Part shown: in pieces, positions 1 through 6,746 of the stretch
How the letters are laid out: every line of letters starts with the position of its first letter
Numbering within the stretch: the first letter of the stretch is position 1
Assembly: GCA_964383905.1 (NCBI GenBank)
Contig: CAYLJO010000179.1
Span: 1-12,975, forward strand
Source: CAYLJO01 sp964383905
GTDB taxonomy: Bacteria > Acidobacteriota > Blastocatellia > Pyrinomonadales > Pyrinomonadaceae
Length of the DNA stretch: 12,975 nt
Reading direction: 5' to 3'
Program-made: the position numbers and the translations under genes
The notes under the pieces: model-generated
The model's input: the letters and a program-made list of their open reading frames with translations, nothing else
What the model was told of the DNA's origin: nothing
Databases searched by the model: none

Positions 1-326
1 AATGAGGAGAGCGTGAAGAGAACGACGCAGCCCATGTAAAAGCGCTTGCGCCCGATGATGTTGGAAAGCCAGCCACTCAGAGGCAGTACGATGGCGTTGG
101 AAACAAGGTAAGAGGTCAAGACCCAGGTGGATTCATCCTGGCCCGCCGCGAGGTTGCCCGCAATGTGTGGCAGCGCGACGTTGGCGATGGAGGTGTCGAG
201 CACCTCCATGAAGGAGGCGAGCGTCACGGTCAAGGCGATCAGCCACGGGTTGTGTTGAGGTCGCCAGGGTTGGACTGCTTTTCCCGCGCCGTTGCTCATC
301 AGCCCTGGCCCGCCTCGCTGCTCCAT
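1..326 (-). CDS. EmrB/QacA-type (DHA2) MFS drug efflux pump, N-terminal part; runs off left edge
   Basis: This is the N-terminal 108 codons of an inner-membrane proton-driven drug exporter; the rest lies beyond the left edge. The translated minus strand starts MEQRGGPGLMSNG and enters a first membrane span (PWLIALTVTLASFMEVLDTS). It then shows the DHA2 hallmarks: LDTSIANVALPHIAG at the end of TM1, STWVLTSYLVSNAIVLPLSGWL in TM2, and the A-motif-like loop IIGRKRFYMG. The ATG at 326 follows GGGAGAAGAAG and is preferred. An in-frame ATG at 299 (MSNGAGKAV) is the alternative start. It begins 40 bp after the adaptor stop on the same strand, so it is the last visible gene of the marR-tolC-emrA-emrB locus. 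In Gram-negative bacteria EmrB partners with EmrA and a TolC-like channel to expel hydrophobic drugs and uncouplers. The substrate here cannot be read from the sequence. Confidence 0.9.
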   Translation of the reverse strand, partial: MEQRGGPGLMSNGAGKAVQPWRPQHNPWLIALTVTLASFMEVLDTSIANVALPHIAGNLAAGQDESTWVLTSYLVSNAIVLPLSGWLSNIIGRKRFYMGCVVLFTLSS

Positions 327-366
327 CTTCTTCTCCCGCCGCCTGACGGCCAGCGACCCCTCCGGC

Positions 367-1878
367 TCACCTGACTTTGACCTCCGGCTCGACGGACATG
401 CCCGGGGCAAGTAAGCGTTGACCATCAGGCCGTTCGTCAAAAACGATCTTCACCGGCACACGCTGGACCACTTTCACGTAGTTACCCGTCGCGTTCTCGG
501 CCGGCAACAAACTGAAGCGCGACCCCGTCCCGCTCTGGATGCTGTCAACATGCCCTTTGAAGCTCCGGTCGGGATAAGCATCGACCTTGATTTCTGCCGA
601 CTGGCCCGGGCGCATATAGGCCAACTGTGTCTCTTTGTAATTGGCGATCACCCAGACGTCGCCGGGGACGATCGCCAGTAGCGCCTGGCCCGGCTGCAGG
701 AATGCTCCCTCCTCGACCGCCTTTTTGGTCACCCTGCCCGGCTCGGGCGCGCGGATCTTCGTGTACGAGAGATCCAGTTCCGCTTGCTTGACGGCCGCCT
801 CGGCCTGCGCAATCTCGGCACTGGAGGTCTGGACGTCCGATTCTTTGACGGCCACTTGCTGCGGAGCGGAATTGGCCTCGTTGAGCTTGCCGACGGCCTG
901 GCCGACCTGCGCCCGCGCACCCGTTATCTGCGACACGGCTTGCCGGTGCTGCTCGGCGGCGGCGGCTTGCGCCGCGTGCGCCTCCTGAGCCTGCGCTTCG
1001 GTTGCCGCGACCCGTCTCCTCGCGGCCTCAAGGTTGGCGTTAGCTGTCGCGGCGGCGGCAATCGCCTGGTCCAACTGCTGCCTTGAGACTTCGTCCTTAC
1101 TGTATAAATCCTGGTAGCGCTGCACGTCGGCATTGGCGCGCCGAGCTTCGGCTTCGGCCGCCGCGACCTGCGCTCGCGCCTGTTCAGCATTGGCCTGGGC
1201 GGTGCGGACCTGCGCGACCGCCTGGTTATAACGACCCAGTTGTGCGGCCGCTTGCGCGCGAGCCTGCTCGACACCGCTCTCAGCCGCACGCACACCGGAG
1301 GAGGCCTCCTGCACACCGGCGCGCGTAGTGACGCGTGTCAAAGAGACGTTCGACTGCGCGGCCTTGCGCCGGGCCAGGGCTTGGCTCAGCGTAGCTTTCG
1401 CCTGCTCCAGACGTGTCTCATAGTCGCCCGGGTCAATCTCCACCAGCAGGTCGCCCTCCTTCACCTCCTGGTTGTCAGTGACGTAGACCTTTTTCACGTA
1501 ACCGGAGACTTTGGGACTGATCTGAATGATATGACCGTCGATGAAGGCATCATCGGTGGAGGCGTATTGGCGTGCGTGAAGGTAGTAAAGCGTACCAACG
1601 ATGGCACCGATCACCAGCACGATGCCTGCCAGCATGAGGATGAGTGTTCGCCTGCGCTTAAACCGGGGCCTTGATTCTTCAGCCTTATGCTCCTCAAGAT
1701 ATTCTCGAGGCACATCTTCATGAACAGCAGGCTCCGGCTGAGCAGTGGTGGTTACACCCACGTCACGTGGGGCCGTATCATCCCTGTTCCCATCAGCCAC
1801 GGCTCGCTTCGCATCTATCTTATCTGTATCTGTCTTCTGCCCGTCGACAACTTTCGATTGTTCTCTTACGTCCGCCAT
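367..1878 (-). CDS. emrA: EmrA/HlyD-family periplasmic adaptor (membrane fusion protein)
   Basis: This is a periplasmic adaptor that bridges the MFS pump to the TolC channel; 503 aa against about 390 in E. coli EmrA. Residues 1-78 form a charged cytoplasmic tail ending in RPRFKRRR. One membrane span follows (about 79-100), then the family signature STDDAFIDGHIIQISPKVSG (107-126), which opens the lipoyl half-domain. Residues about 150-375 are a very long Ala/Gln/Glu-rich coiled-coil hairpin. The second lipoyl half (LSYTKIRAPEPGRV) and a beta-barrel domain (VWVIANYKETQLAYMRPGQ) follow. The extra length is in the N-terminal tail and the hairpin. A longer hairpin would fit direct tip contact with the TolC-like protein encoded just upstream. 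The start is supported by GGAGAGAG 5' of the ATG. It lies 97 bp after the tolC-like stop and 40 bp before emrB. Confidence 0.93.
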   Translation of the reverse strand: MADVREQSKVVDGQKTDTDKIDAKRAVADGNRDDTAPRDVGVTTTAQPEPAVHEDVPREYLEEHKAEESRPRFKRRRTLILMLAGIVLVIGAIVGTLYYLHARQYASTDDAFIDGHIIQISPKVSGYVKKVYVTDNQEVKEGDLLVEIDPGDYETRLEQAKATLSQALARRKAAQSNVSLTRVTTRAGVQEASSGVRAAESGVEQARAQAAAQLGRYNQAVAQVRTAQANAEQARAQVAAAEAEARRANADVQRYQDLYSKDEVSRQQLDQAIAAAATANANLEAARRRVAATEAQAQEAHAAQAAAAEQHRQAVSQITGARAQVGQAVGKLNEANSAPQQVAVKESDVQTSSAEIAQAEAAVKQAELDLSYTKIRAPEPGRVTKKAVEEGAFLQPGQALLAIVPGDVWVIANYKETQLAYMRPGQSAEIKVDAYPDRSFKGHVDSIQSGTGSRFSLLPAENATGNYVKVVQRVPVKIVFDERPDGQRLLAPGMSVEPEVKVR

Positions 1879-1975
1879 AATCTCTCTCCACCCGGTTAGC
1901 GATACGGCTTCCGCGGCAAGTCAACTGCTCGCAAAAGGCGCATGCCTGATTGACCTCCCGTACGAGGCTATAGCT

Positions 1976-3625
1976 CTAAAAGCGAAACGCCTCGGCGCGG
2001 CCGAGCGCCGCCGCCAGGTTCACGCGAGCCGCATTGTAAGCCGCCAGTGCCGTCACCACCGAATCACGCGCGTTCGCCAGCGCCGTCTGGGCATTAAGCA
2101 CCTCAATATTATCTGCCACTCCTGCCCTGAACCGGTCGCGCGACAGCTGCAGCTCTCGTTCGGCCAACTGCAGCGTCGCCTGCGCTGCCTGAACCTGCTC
2201 GGCCGTAGTTTCGAGGGTCGTAAGCGCCAGCCGTACGTCCTGCTCGACCTGCCCGCGCGTGTCGCTCAACTGCAACTCTGCTTCCCGCTGCTGGCTCGTC
2301 GCCACAGCAATCCGCGCGCGAGTCAATCCGCCGTTGAAAACAGGAACATTCAATCGCACGGCATAACTACGGGTCGGCAGGGACTTCTCGTAGGGCCGGA
2401 CTCCGCTCTCGCCGTAATCGCCCGCAAAGTCAAGTGAGGGTAGTTGGGCATCCTTCGCCGCCTTACGCTCGTAGCCTCTCTGCTGCACCTGCTGCTCGGC
2501 GACTCTCAGCTCGTAGCGATTTTGGCTGGCCGTCGCGAGCGCCGCCTCAACAGAAGGGGCGCTTTCGGTGGTAAAGCGTAACGGATCGGTCAAGGCGAGC
2601 GCAGCGCCTTGCGGCAACCCGACCACGCGCTGGAGCTGCAGGACTGCCTGCACAGCCTGGGTCCGCGCCTCGGCGAGGTTAAAAGTCTGTTCTGATACTC
2701 TCGTGCTGGCGCGCGCCACATCCACGCCGGTCGCCACACCCGCGTTGCGCTGGTCCTCGGCGAGCGTGAGCAGGCTACGCGCCAGATCAAGATTTGCCCG
2801 CACGTCCTCGACCCGCTGCCGCGTGCGCAATACGTCCAAATAAGCGAGCGTCGTAAAGGTTGCCACCTGCTGGCGCGCTAGCTGCTCCTGCGACTTTGCG
2901 ATGTCGACTCCGATACGCCCGGCCTGGTAGCTGCGAATCGCGCTCAGGTTAAAGATCGTCTGAACGAGTTCCAGCCGCGCGTCGAAGCTGTTGAACGGGC
3001 CGACCAGTGTTGGCACGCCAGGAAAGCTGATCCCCTGAGCCCGGAGATTAACGGTTCGATTAGCCTGAAAGCTTGTGCCCGACAGATTTGGCAAGAGGCT
3101 GGAGAGCGCCTCACGAGCCAACCCGCGCGCTTCACGCTGACGTTCGCGGGCGAGCAGCGTGGCGAGGTTATTTTGAATGGCTAGTTGGATTGCCTGCTCG
3201 AGGCTGAGCTGAGACGGGCCCGGAGTGGTGACCCGAGCGGCCCCGGGCGGCGACTGGGTCCGTACAGTGGTAACTGCCGGAGCCTGTCCGGGCGCATTTT
3301 CGCCCCCCGGCTGCCCGCTTTGCCCTGGCGTACCGGTAGCCCGCCCGGCGGCAGGCGTCTGCGTTGCGGGTGCTCCCGCATTGGGGGTCTGACCTGTGCC
3401 CTGACCCACTGTGCTTAGCCCCCCGCTCTGGCCCGCACCCCGCCCGCCCACACTCTGTCCGGTCCCGCTCTGACCGGCACTGCCGGCAGGCGAGCCCGGA
3501 GCTCCGCTCTGCCGTGCGCTCACTACAACTGAAGGCAGGCATGTTGCCGCCATGACTGTGATCGTGATCAGACATCGCGAGGCAGCCCCCACGTCTATCC
3601 GCTTTACCTGTGAGCTGATCTTCAT
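1976..3625 (-). CDS. TolC-family outer-membrane efflux channel with long low-complexity N-terminal linker
   Basis: This is an outer-membrane exit duct of the tripartite pump. From the chosen ATG it is 549 aa. A signal peptide comes first (MKISSQVKR, then a hydrophobic core to VVVSA at about 37). Residues 38-137 are a Gly/Pro/Gln/Ser-rich linker with repeats of the AGQSG type. The OEP domain then starts at LSLEQAIQLAIQNN (140-153) and shows the usual two helical-hairpin repeats, the second around ELRVAEQQVQQRGYERKAAKDAQLPSL, ending with LAAALGRAEAFRF. The reading frame stays open upstream to a TTG at 3787 (603 aa). I prefer 3625 because the signal peptide begins there, although GAGGG lies directly against this ATG, closer than normal. 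The gene follows marR and precedes emrA on the same strand. Its promoter appears to be at 3848-3876. The linker is much longer than in E. coli TolC, which has none. Confidence 0.9.
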   Translation of the reverse strand: MKISSQVKRIDVGAASRCLITITVMAATCLPSVVVSARQSGAPGSPAGSAGQSGTGQSVGGRGAGQSGGLSTVGQGTGQTPNAGAPATQTPAAGRATGTPGQSGQPGGENAPGQAPAVTTVRTQSPPGAARVTTPGPSQLSLEQAIQLAIQNNLATLLARERQREARGLAREALSSLLPNLSGTSFQANRTVNLRAQGISFPGVPTLVGPFNSFDARLELVQTIFNLSAIRSYQAGRIGVDIAKSQEQLARQQVATFTTLAYLDVLRTRQRVEDVRANLDLARSLLTLAEDQRNAGVATGVDVARASTRVSEQTFNLAEARTQAVQAVLQLQRVVGLPQGAALALTDPLRFTTESAPSVEAALATASQNRYELRVAEQQVQQRGYERKAAKDAQLPSLDFAGDYGESGVRPYEKSLPTRSYAVRLNVPVFNGGLTRARIAVATSQQREAELQLSDTRGQVEQDVRLALTTLETTAEQVQAAQATLQLAERELQLSRDRFRAGVADNIEVLNAQTALANARDSVVTALAAYNAARVNLAAALGRAEAFRF

Positions 3626-3673
3626 CCCTCGTACTTTCTTCCCACCGGCTAATTGTCCGGCAACTACCGGATG

Positions 3674-3704
3674 CTTTGACGCGCCGGGCGCAAGCCGGTC
3701 AAAG
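3674..3704 (-). promoter_or_regulatory. Stem-loop in the tolC-like leader
   Basis: A 7-bp perfect inverted repeat (CTTTGAC / GTCAAAG) encloses a 17-nt GC-rich loop that can itself pair (GCGCC/GGCGC). It lies in the transcribed leader, about 50 nt upstream of the preferred tolC-like start. It has no U-run, so it is not a plain terminator. It could affect translation start or mRNA stability, or be incidental in GC-rich DNA. Confidence 0.35.
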
Positions 3705-3847
3705 GCCGGCGACGCTCCCGTCGCGCGGGTCACCTCTGAAATGGGATTGGGCCGCCAAGTCTTCATTCGCGGCATCAACTTTGTCAAATGGTTCTATTCC
3801 ACGGCAAGCCGCGCTAACGTCACGATCCGTCATTGAAATTTGGGCTT

Positions 3848-3878
3848 ATTATTGTGTTTAAGAAGTAAACTGTCAAGA
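3848..3878 (-). promoter_or_regulatory. Promoter with embedded operator for the tolC-emrA-emrB genes
   Basis: On the minus strand TTGACA (3876-3871) and AATAAT (3853-3848) are separated by exactly 17 nt, a near-consensus sigma-70 promoter. Filling the spacer is a dyad GTTTA-5-TAAAC. The element TTAAGAAGT…TCAAGA on the plus strand (3858-3878) matches 17 of 21 positions of an element upstream of marR (4563-4583). A MarR dimer bound here would cover the -35 and spacer and block RNA polymerase. Promoter and repeat are seen in the sequence; binding by the neighbouring MarR is inference. Confidence 0.75.
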
Positions 3879-3986
3879 AGTTAATCATGTCCGTGATCGG
3901 CTCGGCGCTCGAAGAAGTTGTTGAAAGATGGATAACGAGGGCCACAACTTGCGGGTTGTAGACGGTTAATTACGTTCGGTAAAGAG

Positions 3987-4547
3987 TCAAGTGGTTTTCC
4001 GGGCGCTTTGAGTTTCAATCCAGTGTTGCGCGCGGTGGCGTAGCTTCGTCAAAAGCTTACTCAACATATCCTTCTCCGGGTTGGTGAGGCCGCTCAGCAT
4101 CGCACGGATGTTCACATAGTGCTGAGGCAGTATTTTCTCCAACAACTCCTCACCGGCTTTCGTAATACGCGCAAGACGCATCCGCCTATCGCCGGCAACA
4201 TTGTTTCGCTCGACCAGCCCCTTTTTCTCCAGGCTGTCTACCAGCCCGGTGATATTCGCCCGCGTGACCAGCAACAACTCGCTCAGTTCATGCATCGGAC
4301 ATCCTTTGTCCTCACAGCGGCTGAGGATCATCAGCACATTAAACGCGGTTGCCGATAACCCGTACTTATCCATGTGACGGGAGATATAGGTTTGAATAAC
4401 GTCGCCCGTGTAGATCAGGTTAAGGAGCACTTCGACCGACGGCCAATGAAACTCCGGATAGCTCCGGCGGTGATGGCTCATTCGCTCCAGATAGAGGTGC
4501 TCTCTTCTGTCGGTATTCGTTTGACGATTTTGATTGGCCCTGCTCAT
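3987..4547 (-). CDS. MarR-family transcriptional regulator of the efflux genes
   Basis: This is a 186-aa winged-helix regulator. Helices α1-α2 span about 38-80 (LSATAFNVLMILSRCEDKG). The helix-turn-helix is at 84-113 (MHELSELLLVTRANITGLVDSLEKKG), and the wing carries the family signature DRRMRLARITKAG (120-132). A C-terminal helix completes the dimer domain. MarR proteins usually repress drug-efflux genes and are released by phenolic ligands. Gene order (marR, outer-membrane channel, adaptor, pump) makes this the local repressor, and matching sites precede marR and tolC. The annotated ATG has only GGGG touching it. An in-frame ATG at 4481 (MSHHRRSYPEF, preceded by GGAGCGA) is a real alternative, giving 164 aa, and it keeps the whole DNA-binding domain. 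Confidence 0.9.
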   Translation of the reverse strand: MSRANQNRQTNTDRREHLYLERMSHHRRSYPEFHWPSVEVLLNLIYTGDVIQTYISRHMDKYGLSATAFNVLMILSRCEDKGCPMHELSELLLVTRANITGLVDSLEKKGLVERNNVAGDRRMRLARITKAGEELLEKILPQHYVNIRAMLSGLTNPEKDMLSKLLTKLRHRAQHWIETQSARKTT

Positions 4548-4562
4548 CCCCGTGATTTTTTG

Positions 4563-4583
4563 TTAAGAAGTTTATTATCAAGA
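4563..4583. promoter_or_regulatory. Probable autoregulatory MarR operator upstream of marR
   Basis: TTAAGAAGT…TCAAGA repeats the tolC-promoter element with 17 of 21 identical positions. Including flanks it forms an imperfect dyad, TTGTTAA-8-TTATCAA. The minus strand offers TTGATA (4581-4576) as a -35 in the same register as at tolC. The hexamer 17 nt further on (AAATCA) is a poor -10, so the promoter itself is unproven. If that register is used, transcription would begin at or inside the annotated start codon, favouring the start at 4481 or a leaderless message. Confidence 0.6.
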
Positions 4584-4761
4584 GCTATATTACTACGTCT
4601 TGATGGGATCAGCTAGTCGAGATTCTTACTTTAAGCGGTTAGAACTACGGAGGGACCGGGAGGGGCACAGGGGAAAGCTTAAGAAATTCAGGCGGGATGT
4701 TGATAGCCTGCCCACGCCGCGTTAACATTCGAGTTGTCTTGCGCCGGCTATGTTGGTGGGA

Positions 4762-4860
4762 TCAGTTTTCCTCACGACGATGACTCTCAAAAAGTGTTGC
4801 CAGGGCGGACAAAGCCGCGGCGAGGGCGAGCAGGGTGATGCCGGTAATCAGGCGAATCAT
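4762..4860 (-). CDS. Small single-span membrane protein (32 aa), unknown function
   Basis: This short frame has a strong ribosome binding site: AGGAGA sits 6 nt upstream of its ATG. The product starts MIRLITGITLLALAAALSA and continues LATLFESHRREEN before a TGA. One hydrophobic stretch (about residues 4-24) is followed by a charged tail, the usual form of a bitopic small membrane protein, probably with the tail in the cytoplasm or periplasm. It lies upstream of marR on the same strand, separated by about 215 bp. I do not recognise the family; it is not similar by eye to KdpF, CydX or AcrZ. A role as an accessory subunit of a membrane complex, perhaps the nearby pump, is only a guess. Confidence 0.55.
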   Translation of the reverse strand: MIRLITGITLLALAAALSALATLFESHRREEN

Positions 4861-5077
4861 GTGATTCTCCTCGAATACTTTTGGATCAGGATGCGACCGG
4901 CTTCCTCATCTGCGCTGGGAGCGGCTAGTAGTTAACAGCTCCGATGCCGGCCCTGTGGCCGACGGCGATGAGAGATAATTTCGACGCGATCCTATGGCCG
5001 GCAAACCCATTCGCGCGGCGCTCTGCTCGTCACTCAATTCTTAAACATGACGACCATTTGCAGTTTCGGTTTCAGGC

Positions 5078-5236
5078 TCAGCGGAATTCTTTTCGCCACG
5101 CGGGCACGCCCGGCGTGATGGACTGCTCACCGTCATAAACTCGAGGCTCTCTAAATCGTCGTTCATTTATCCGAGAAACGGGACCGGCACCGCTCGTCTG
5201 TTGGGCTGCCATATTTTGCTGATTGTGGTTGATCAT
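5078..5236 (-). CDS. Hypothetical small protein (52 aa), doubtful
   Basis: This short open frame is divergent from the second marR. It begins MINHNQQNMAAQQTSGAG and ends PGVPAWRKEFR. AAGGGTGAG lies just before the ATG at 5236 and could serve as ribosome binding site. Upstream in-frame starts at 5281 (GGAG directly against the ATG) and 5326 also exist. The product is polar, Arg/Gln-rich, without membrane span or signal. No family is recognised. It could be real or chance; the surrounding DNA from 4861 to 5077 shows nothing else clear. Confidence 0.3.
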   Translation of the reverse strand: MINHNQQNMAAQQTSGAGPVSRINERRFREPRVYDGEQSITPGVPAWRKEFR

Positions 5237-5347
5237 CTCACCCTTCAAGTTGAAGATCTCTTCGTGGCGGGAGCCCTTCATCTCCTTTTTCCGCTTTCGC
5301 ATTCGACTTGCAAATGGAGTTCCCACCCTGCGCCTTCAATTCTCCTC

Positions 5348-5376
5348 TTGACAATAGTCGTTATAACGGGTATATT
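5348..5376 (+). promoter_or_regulatory. Promoter with embedded operator for the second marR
   Basis: TTGACA (5348-5353) and TATATT (5371-5376) are 17 nt apart, a near-perfect sigma-70 promoter. The spacer contains the 10-bp palindrome CGTTATAACG (5359-5368). The 13-mer TAGTCGTTATAAC (5355-5367) recurs as its exact reverse complement in front of pirin (5874-5886), so the same regulator probably controls both. Transcription should start near 5383, only about two bases before the GTG at 5385. Confidence 0.8.
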
Positions 5377-5384
5377 ATTTTCCT

Positions 5385-5855
5385 GTGAATGCGAGGAATC
5401 AAAAAGAGCTGAAGCCAACCAGGCAGTTCGGCAGCCGCGAAGAAGACGTTTACTTGAGTATGCTGCGCACGGTTGAAAGGCTTTCGCGTGGCGTGGCTGA
5501 GACGCTCGGCCGGTTCGACCTGACGCCGACGCAGTACAACGCACTCAGAATTCTGCGCGGTGCAGGACGTGACGGCGCTTCCTGTAGCGAGGTCGGCGAG
5601 AGGATGGTGACGAAAGACTCTGACATCACCAGGCTGCTCGACCGCCTCGAAGCCCGGGGGTTGATCTCCAGAGAGCGCGAGACGAAAGACCGCCGCCGTA
5701 TCGTGACACGCATCACGGACGAAGGGCTACGGGTTCTGGCAGAGCTCGATAAGCCGATTGCCGAGACCCATCGCAGTCAGCTGGGCCACCTTGGGGAAAA
5801 GCAACTCGCACGCTTGGGCAAATTACTCGAGGCGGCGCGGAACAGATCCGGTTAA
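5385..5855 (+). CDS. MarR-family transcriptional regulator of the pirin-wrbA module
   Basis: This is a 156-aa winged-helix regulator: α1 at about 17-43 (REEDVYLSMLRTVERLSRG), the segment LTPTQYNALRILRGAG (46-61), the recognition region CSEVGERMVTKDSDITRLLDRLEARGLI (67-94) and the wing signature KDRRRIVTRITDEG (101-114). It has a single cysteine (Cys67), close to the DNA-binding helices and not in the N-terminal position used by OhrR, so redox sensing is possible but not shown. The frame opens with GTG at 5385, almost at the predicted transcription start and with no Shine-Dalgarno sequence. Either the message is leaderless or translation starts internally, for example at the ATG at 5460 (MLRTVERL), which would trim α1. 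It precedes pirin by 110 bp, with a shared operator between. Confidence 0.9.
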   Translation: MNARNQKELKPTRQFGSREEDVYLSMLRTVERLSRGVAETLGRFDLTPTQYNALRILRGAGRDGASCSEVGERMVTKDSDITRLLDRLEARGLISRERETKDRRRIVTRITDEGLRVLAELDKPIAETHRSQLGHLGEKQLARLGKLLEAARNRSG

Positions 5856-5868
5856 TTTTTTGCGGCAA

Positions 5869-5901
5869 TACTTGTTATAACGACTAGCATTATAACAAGT
5901 A
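5869..5901. promoter_or_regulatory. Perfect inverted-repeat operator upstream of pirin
   Basis: TACTTGTTATAA and TTATAACAAGTA form a perfect 12-bp inverted repeat around a 9-nt centre. The left half with its centre contains GTTATAACGACTA, the exact reverse complement of the 13-mer in the marR promoter at 5355-5367. A plausible -10, TATAAC (5891-5896), lies inside the right arm, but no good -35 is seen 16-18 nt upstream. A dimer bound here would cover the -10. The size and symmetry suit a MarR dimer. Confidence 0.75.
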
Positions 5902-5965
5902 CGCTGGTTTGAAAAGACGGCAGAACCTACAAATGACATAGCGAAAGCTAAAAGGAGAAAAGACA

Positions 5966-6664
5966 ATGATTAAAATCAGACCGGCTAACGAACGGGGCGG
6001 TGGCAATCACGGCTGGCTCAACACCCGCCACACATTTTCATTCAGCGATTACTACGACCCGCGTCACATGGGCTTCCGTGACCTGCGCGTGATCAACGAA
6101 GACCGCGTCGCTCCGGGGCAGGGCTTCGGTCCGCACGGGCACCGGGACATGGAGATCCTGTCTTACGTCGTGTCGGGCGGGCTCAAGCATCAGGACAGCA
6201 TGGGCCACGGCGAAGTTATTCGTCCGCACGAATGGCAACGCATGAGCGCCGGCACGGGCGTGCACCACAGTGAGGCTAATGCTTCGCGGACAGAGCCCGT
6301 TCACTTTTATCAAATCTGGATTCTGCCCGAAGTCGAGGGCATCGCTCCGGGCTATGAGCAGAAGCTGTTCGCGCCGGAGGAGAAGACCGGCAAGCTGAAA
6401 CTGATCGCGTCGCGTGACGGGCGCGAAGGGTCTTTGAAAATTCACCAGGACGTGTCAGTCTATAACGCCGTTCTCAGGAACGGCGACGAGGTCGAACACC
6501 AACTCGGCCCGGGCAGGCACGCCTGGCTGCAAGTCATCAAAGGCACGGTCGAGATGAACGGAAACAAGCTGGGTGCCGGGGACGGCGCCGCAGTCAGCGA
6601 AGAAAGCGCATTGGCTATTCGGGCCAGCGCGGACAGCGAACTAATTTTGTTTGACCTGGCTTAA
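5966..6664 (+). CDS. Pirin-family protein, YhhW-like bicupin (probable quercetin 2,3-dioxygenase fold)
   Basis: This is a 232-aa bicupin, the same length as E. coli YhhW (231 aa), whose family cleaves quercetin in vitro and binds one metal in the N-terminal cupin. The four expected ligands are all present at His57, His59 (GPHGHRDMEIL), His101 and Glu103 (GVHHSEANA), in the same numbering as YhhW. The start MIKIRPANERGGGNHGWLNT and the segment HTFSFSDYYDPRHMGFRDLRVINED are typical of the group. GGAG 12 nt before the ATG supports the start. The C-terminal cupin (residues about 145-230) lacks metal ligands, as is usual. It lies behind a MarR operator and 82 bp ahead of wrbA on the same strand, so the two are probably co-transcribed in a response to quinones or aromatic electrophiles. 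The physiological substrate is unknown. Confidence 0.93.
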   Translation: MIKIRPANERGGGNHGWLNTRHTFSFSDYYDPRHMGFRDLRVINEDRVAPGQGFGPHGHRDMEILSYVVSGGLKHQDSMGHGEVIRPHEWQRMSAGTGVHHSEANASRTEPVHFYQIWILPEVEGIAPGYEQKLFAPEEKTGKLKLIASRDGREGSLKIHQDVSVYNAVLRNGDEVEHQLGPGRHAWLQVIKGTVEMNGNKLGAGDGAAVSEESALAIRASADSELILFDLA

Positions 6665-6746
6665 TTGCGGAAAGTGCGAGACGGCACGATTCAATATCGG
6701 CCGGGGCTCAAAGCTCAACTTTCATTATTCAGAGGAGGAAAGATCA

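Larger units (their letters stand above)
3626..3986. other. Intergenic region between marR and the tolC-like gene
   Basis: This 361-bp stretch has no convincing separate gene. The tolC frame stays open back to 3787, but that extension (54 residues, Pro/Gly/Arg-rich, no domain) would put residues in front of a signal peptide and looks like leader. The stretch holds the promoter/operator at 3848-3878, the leader hairpin at 3674-3704, and a small dyad ACAAC-6-GTTGT near 3942-3957 just past the marR stop. That dyad is too weak to call a terminator. Confidence 0.5.

Noticed and set aside
1745..2437. Plus-strand open frame of 230 codons opposite the emrA 5' end and tolC 3' end
   Set aside because: It is antisense to two well-supported genes, has no ribosome binding site and reads as unstructured Arg/Ser-rich sequence; a GC-rich shadow frame.
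4963..4986. Hairpin GCCGGCC-CTGT-GGCCGACGGC as a terminator
   Set aside because: The stem is imperfect and is not followed by a T-run on either strand, and no gene ends next to it.
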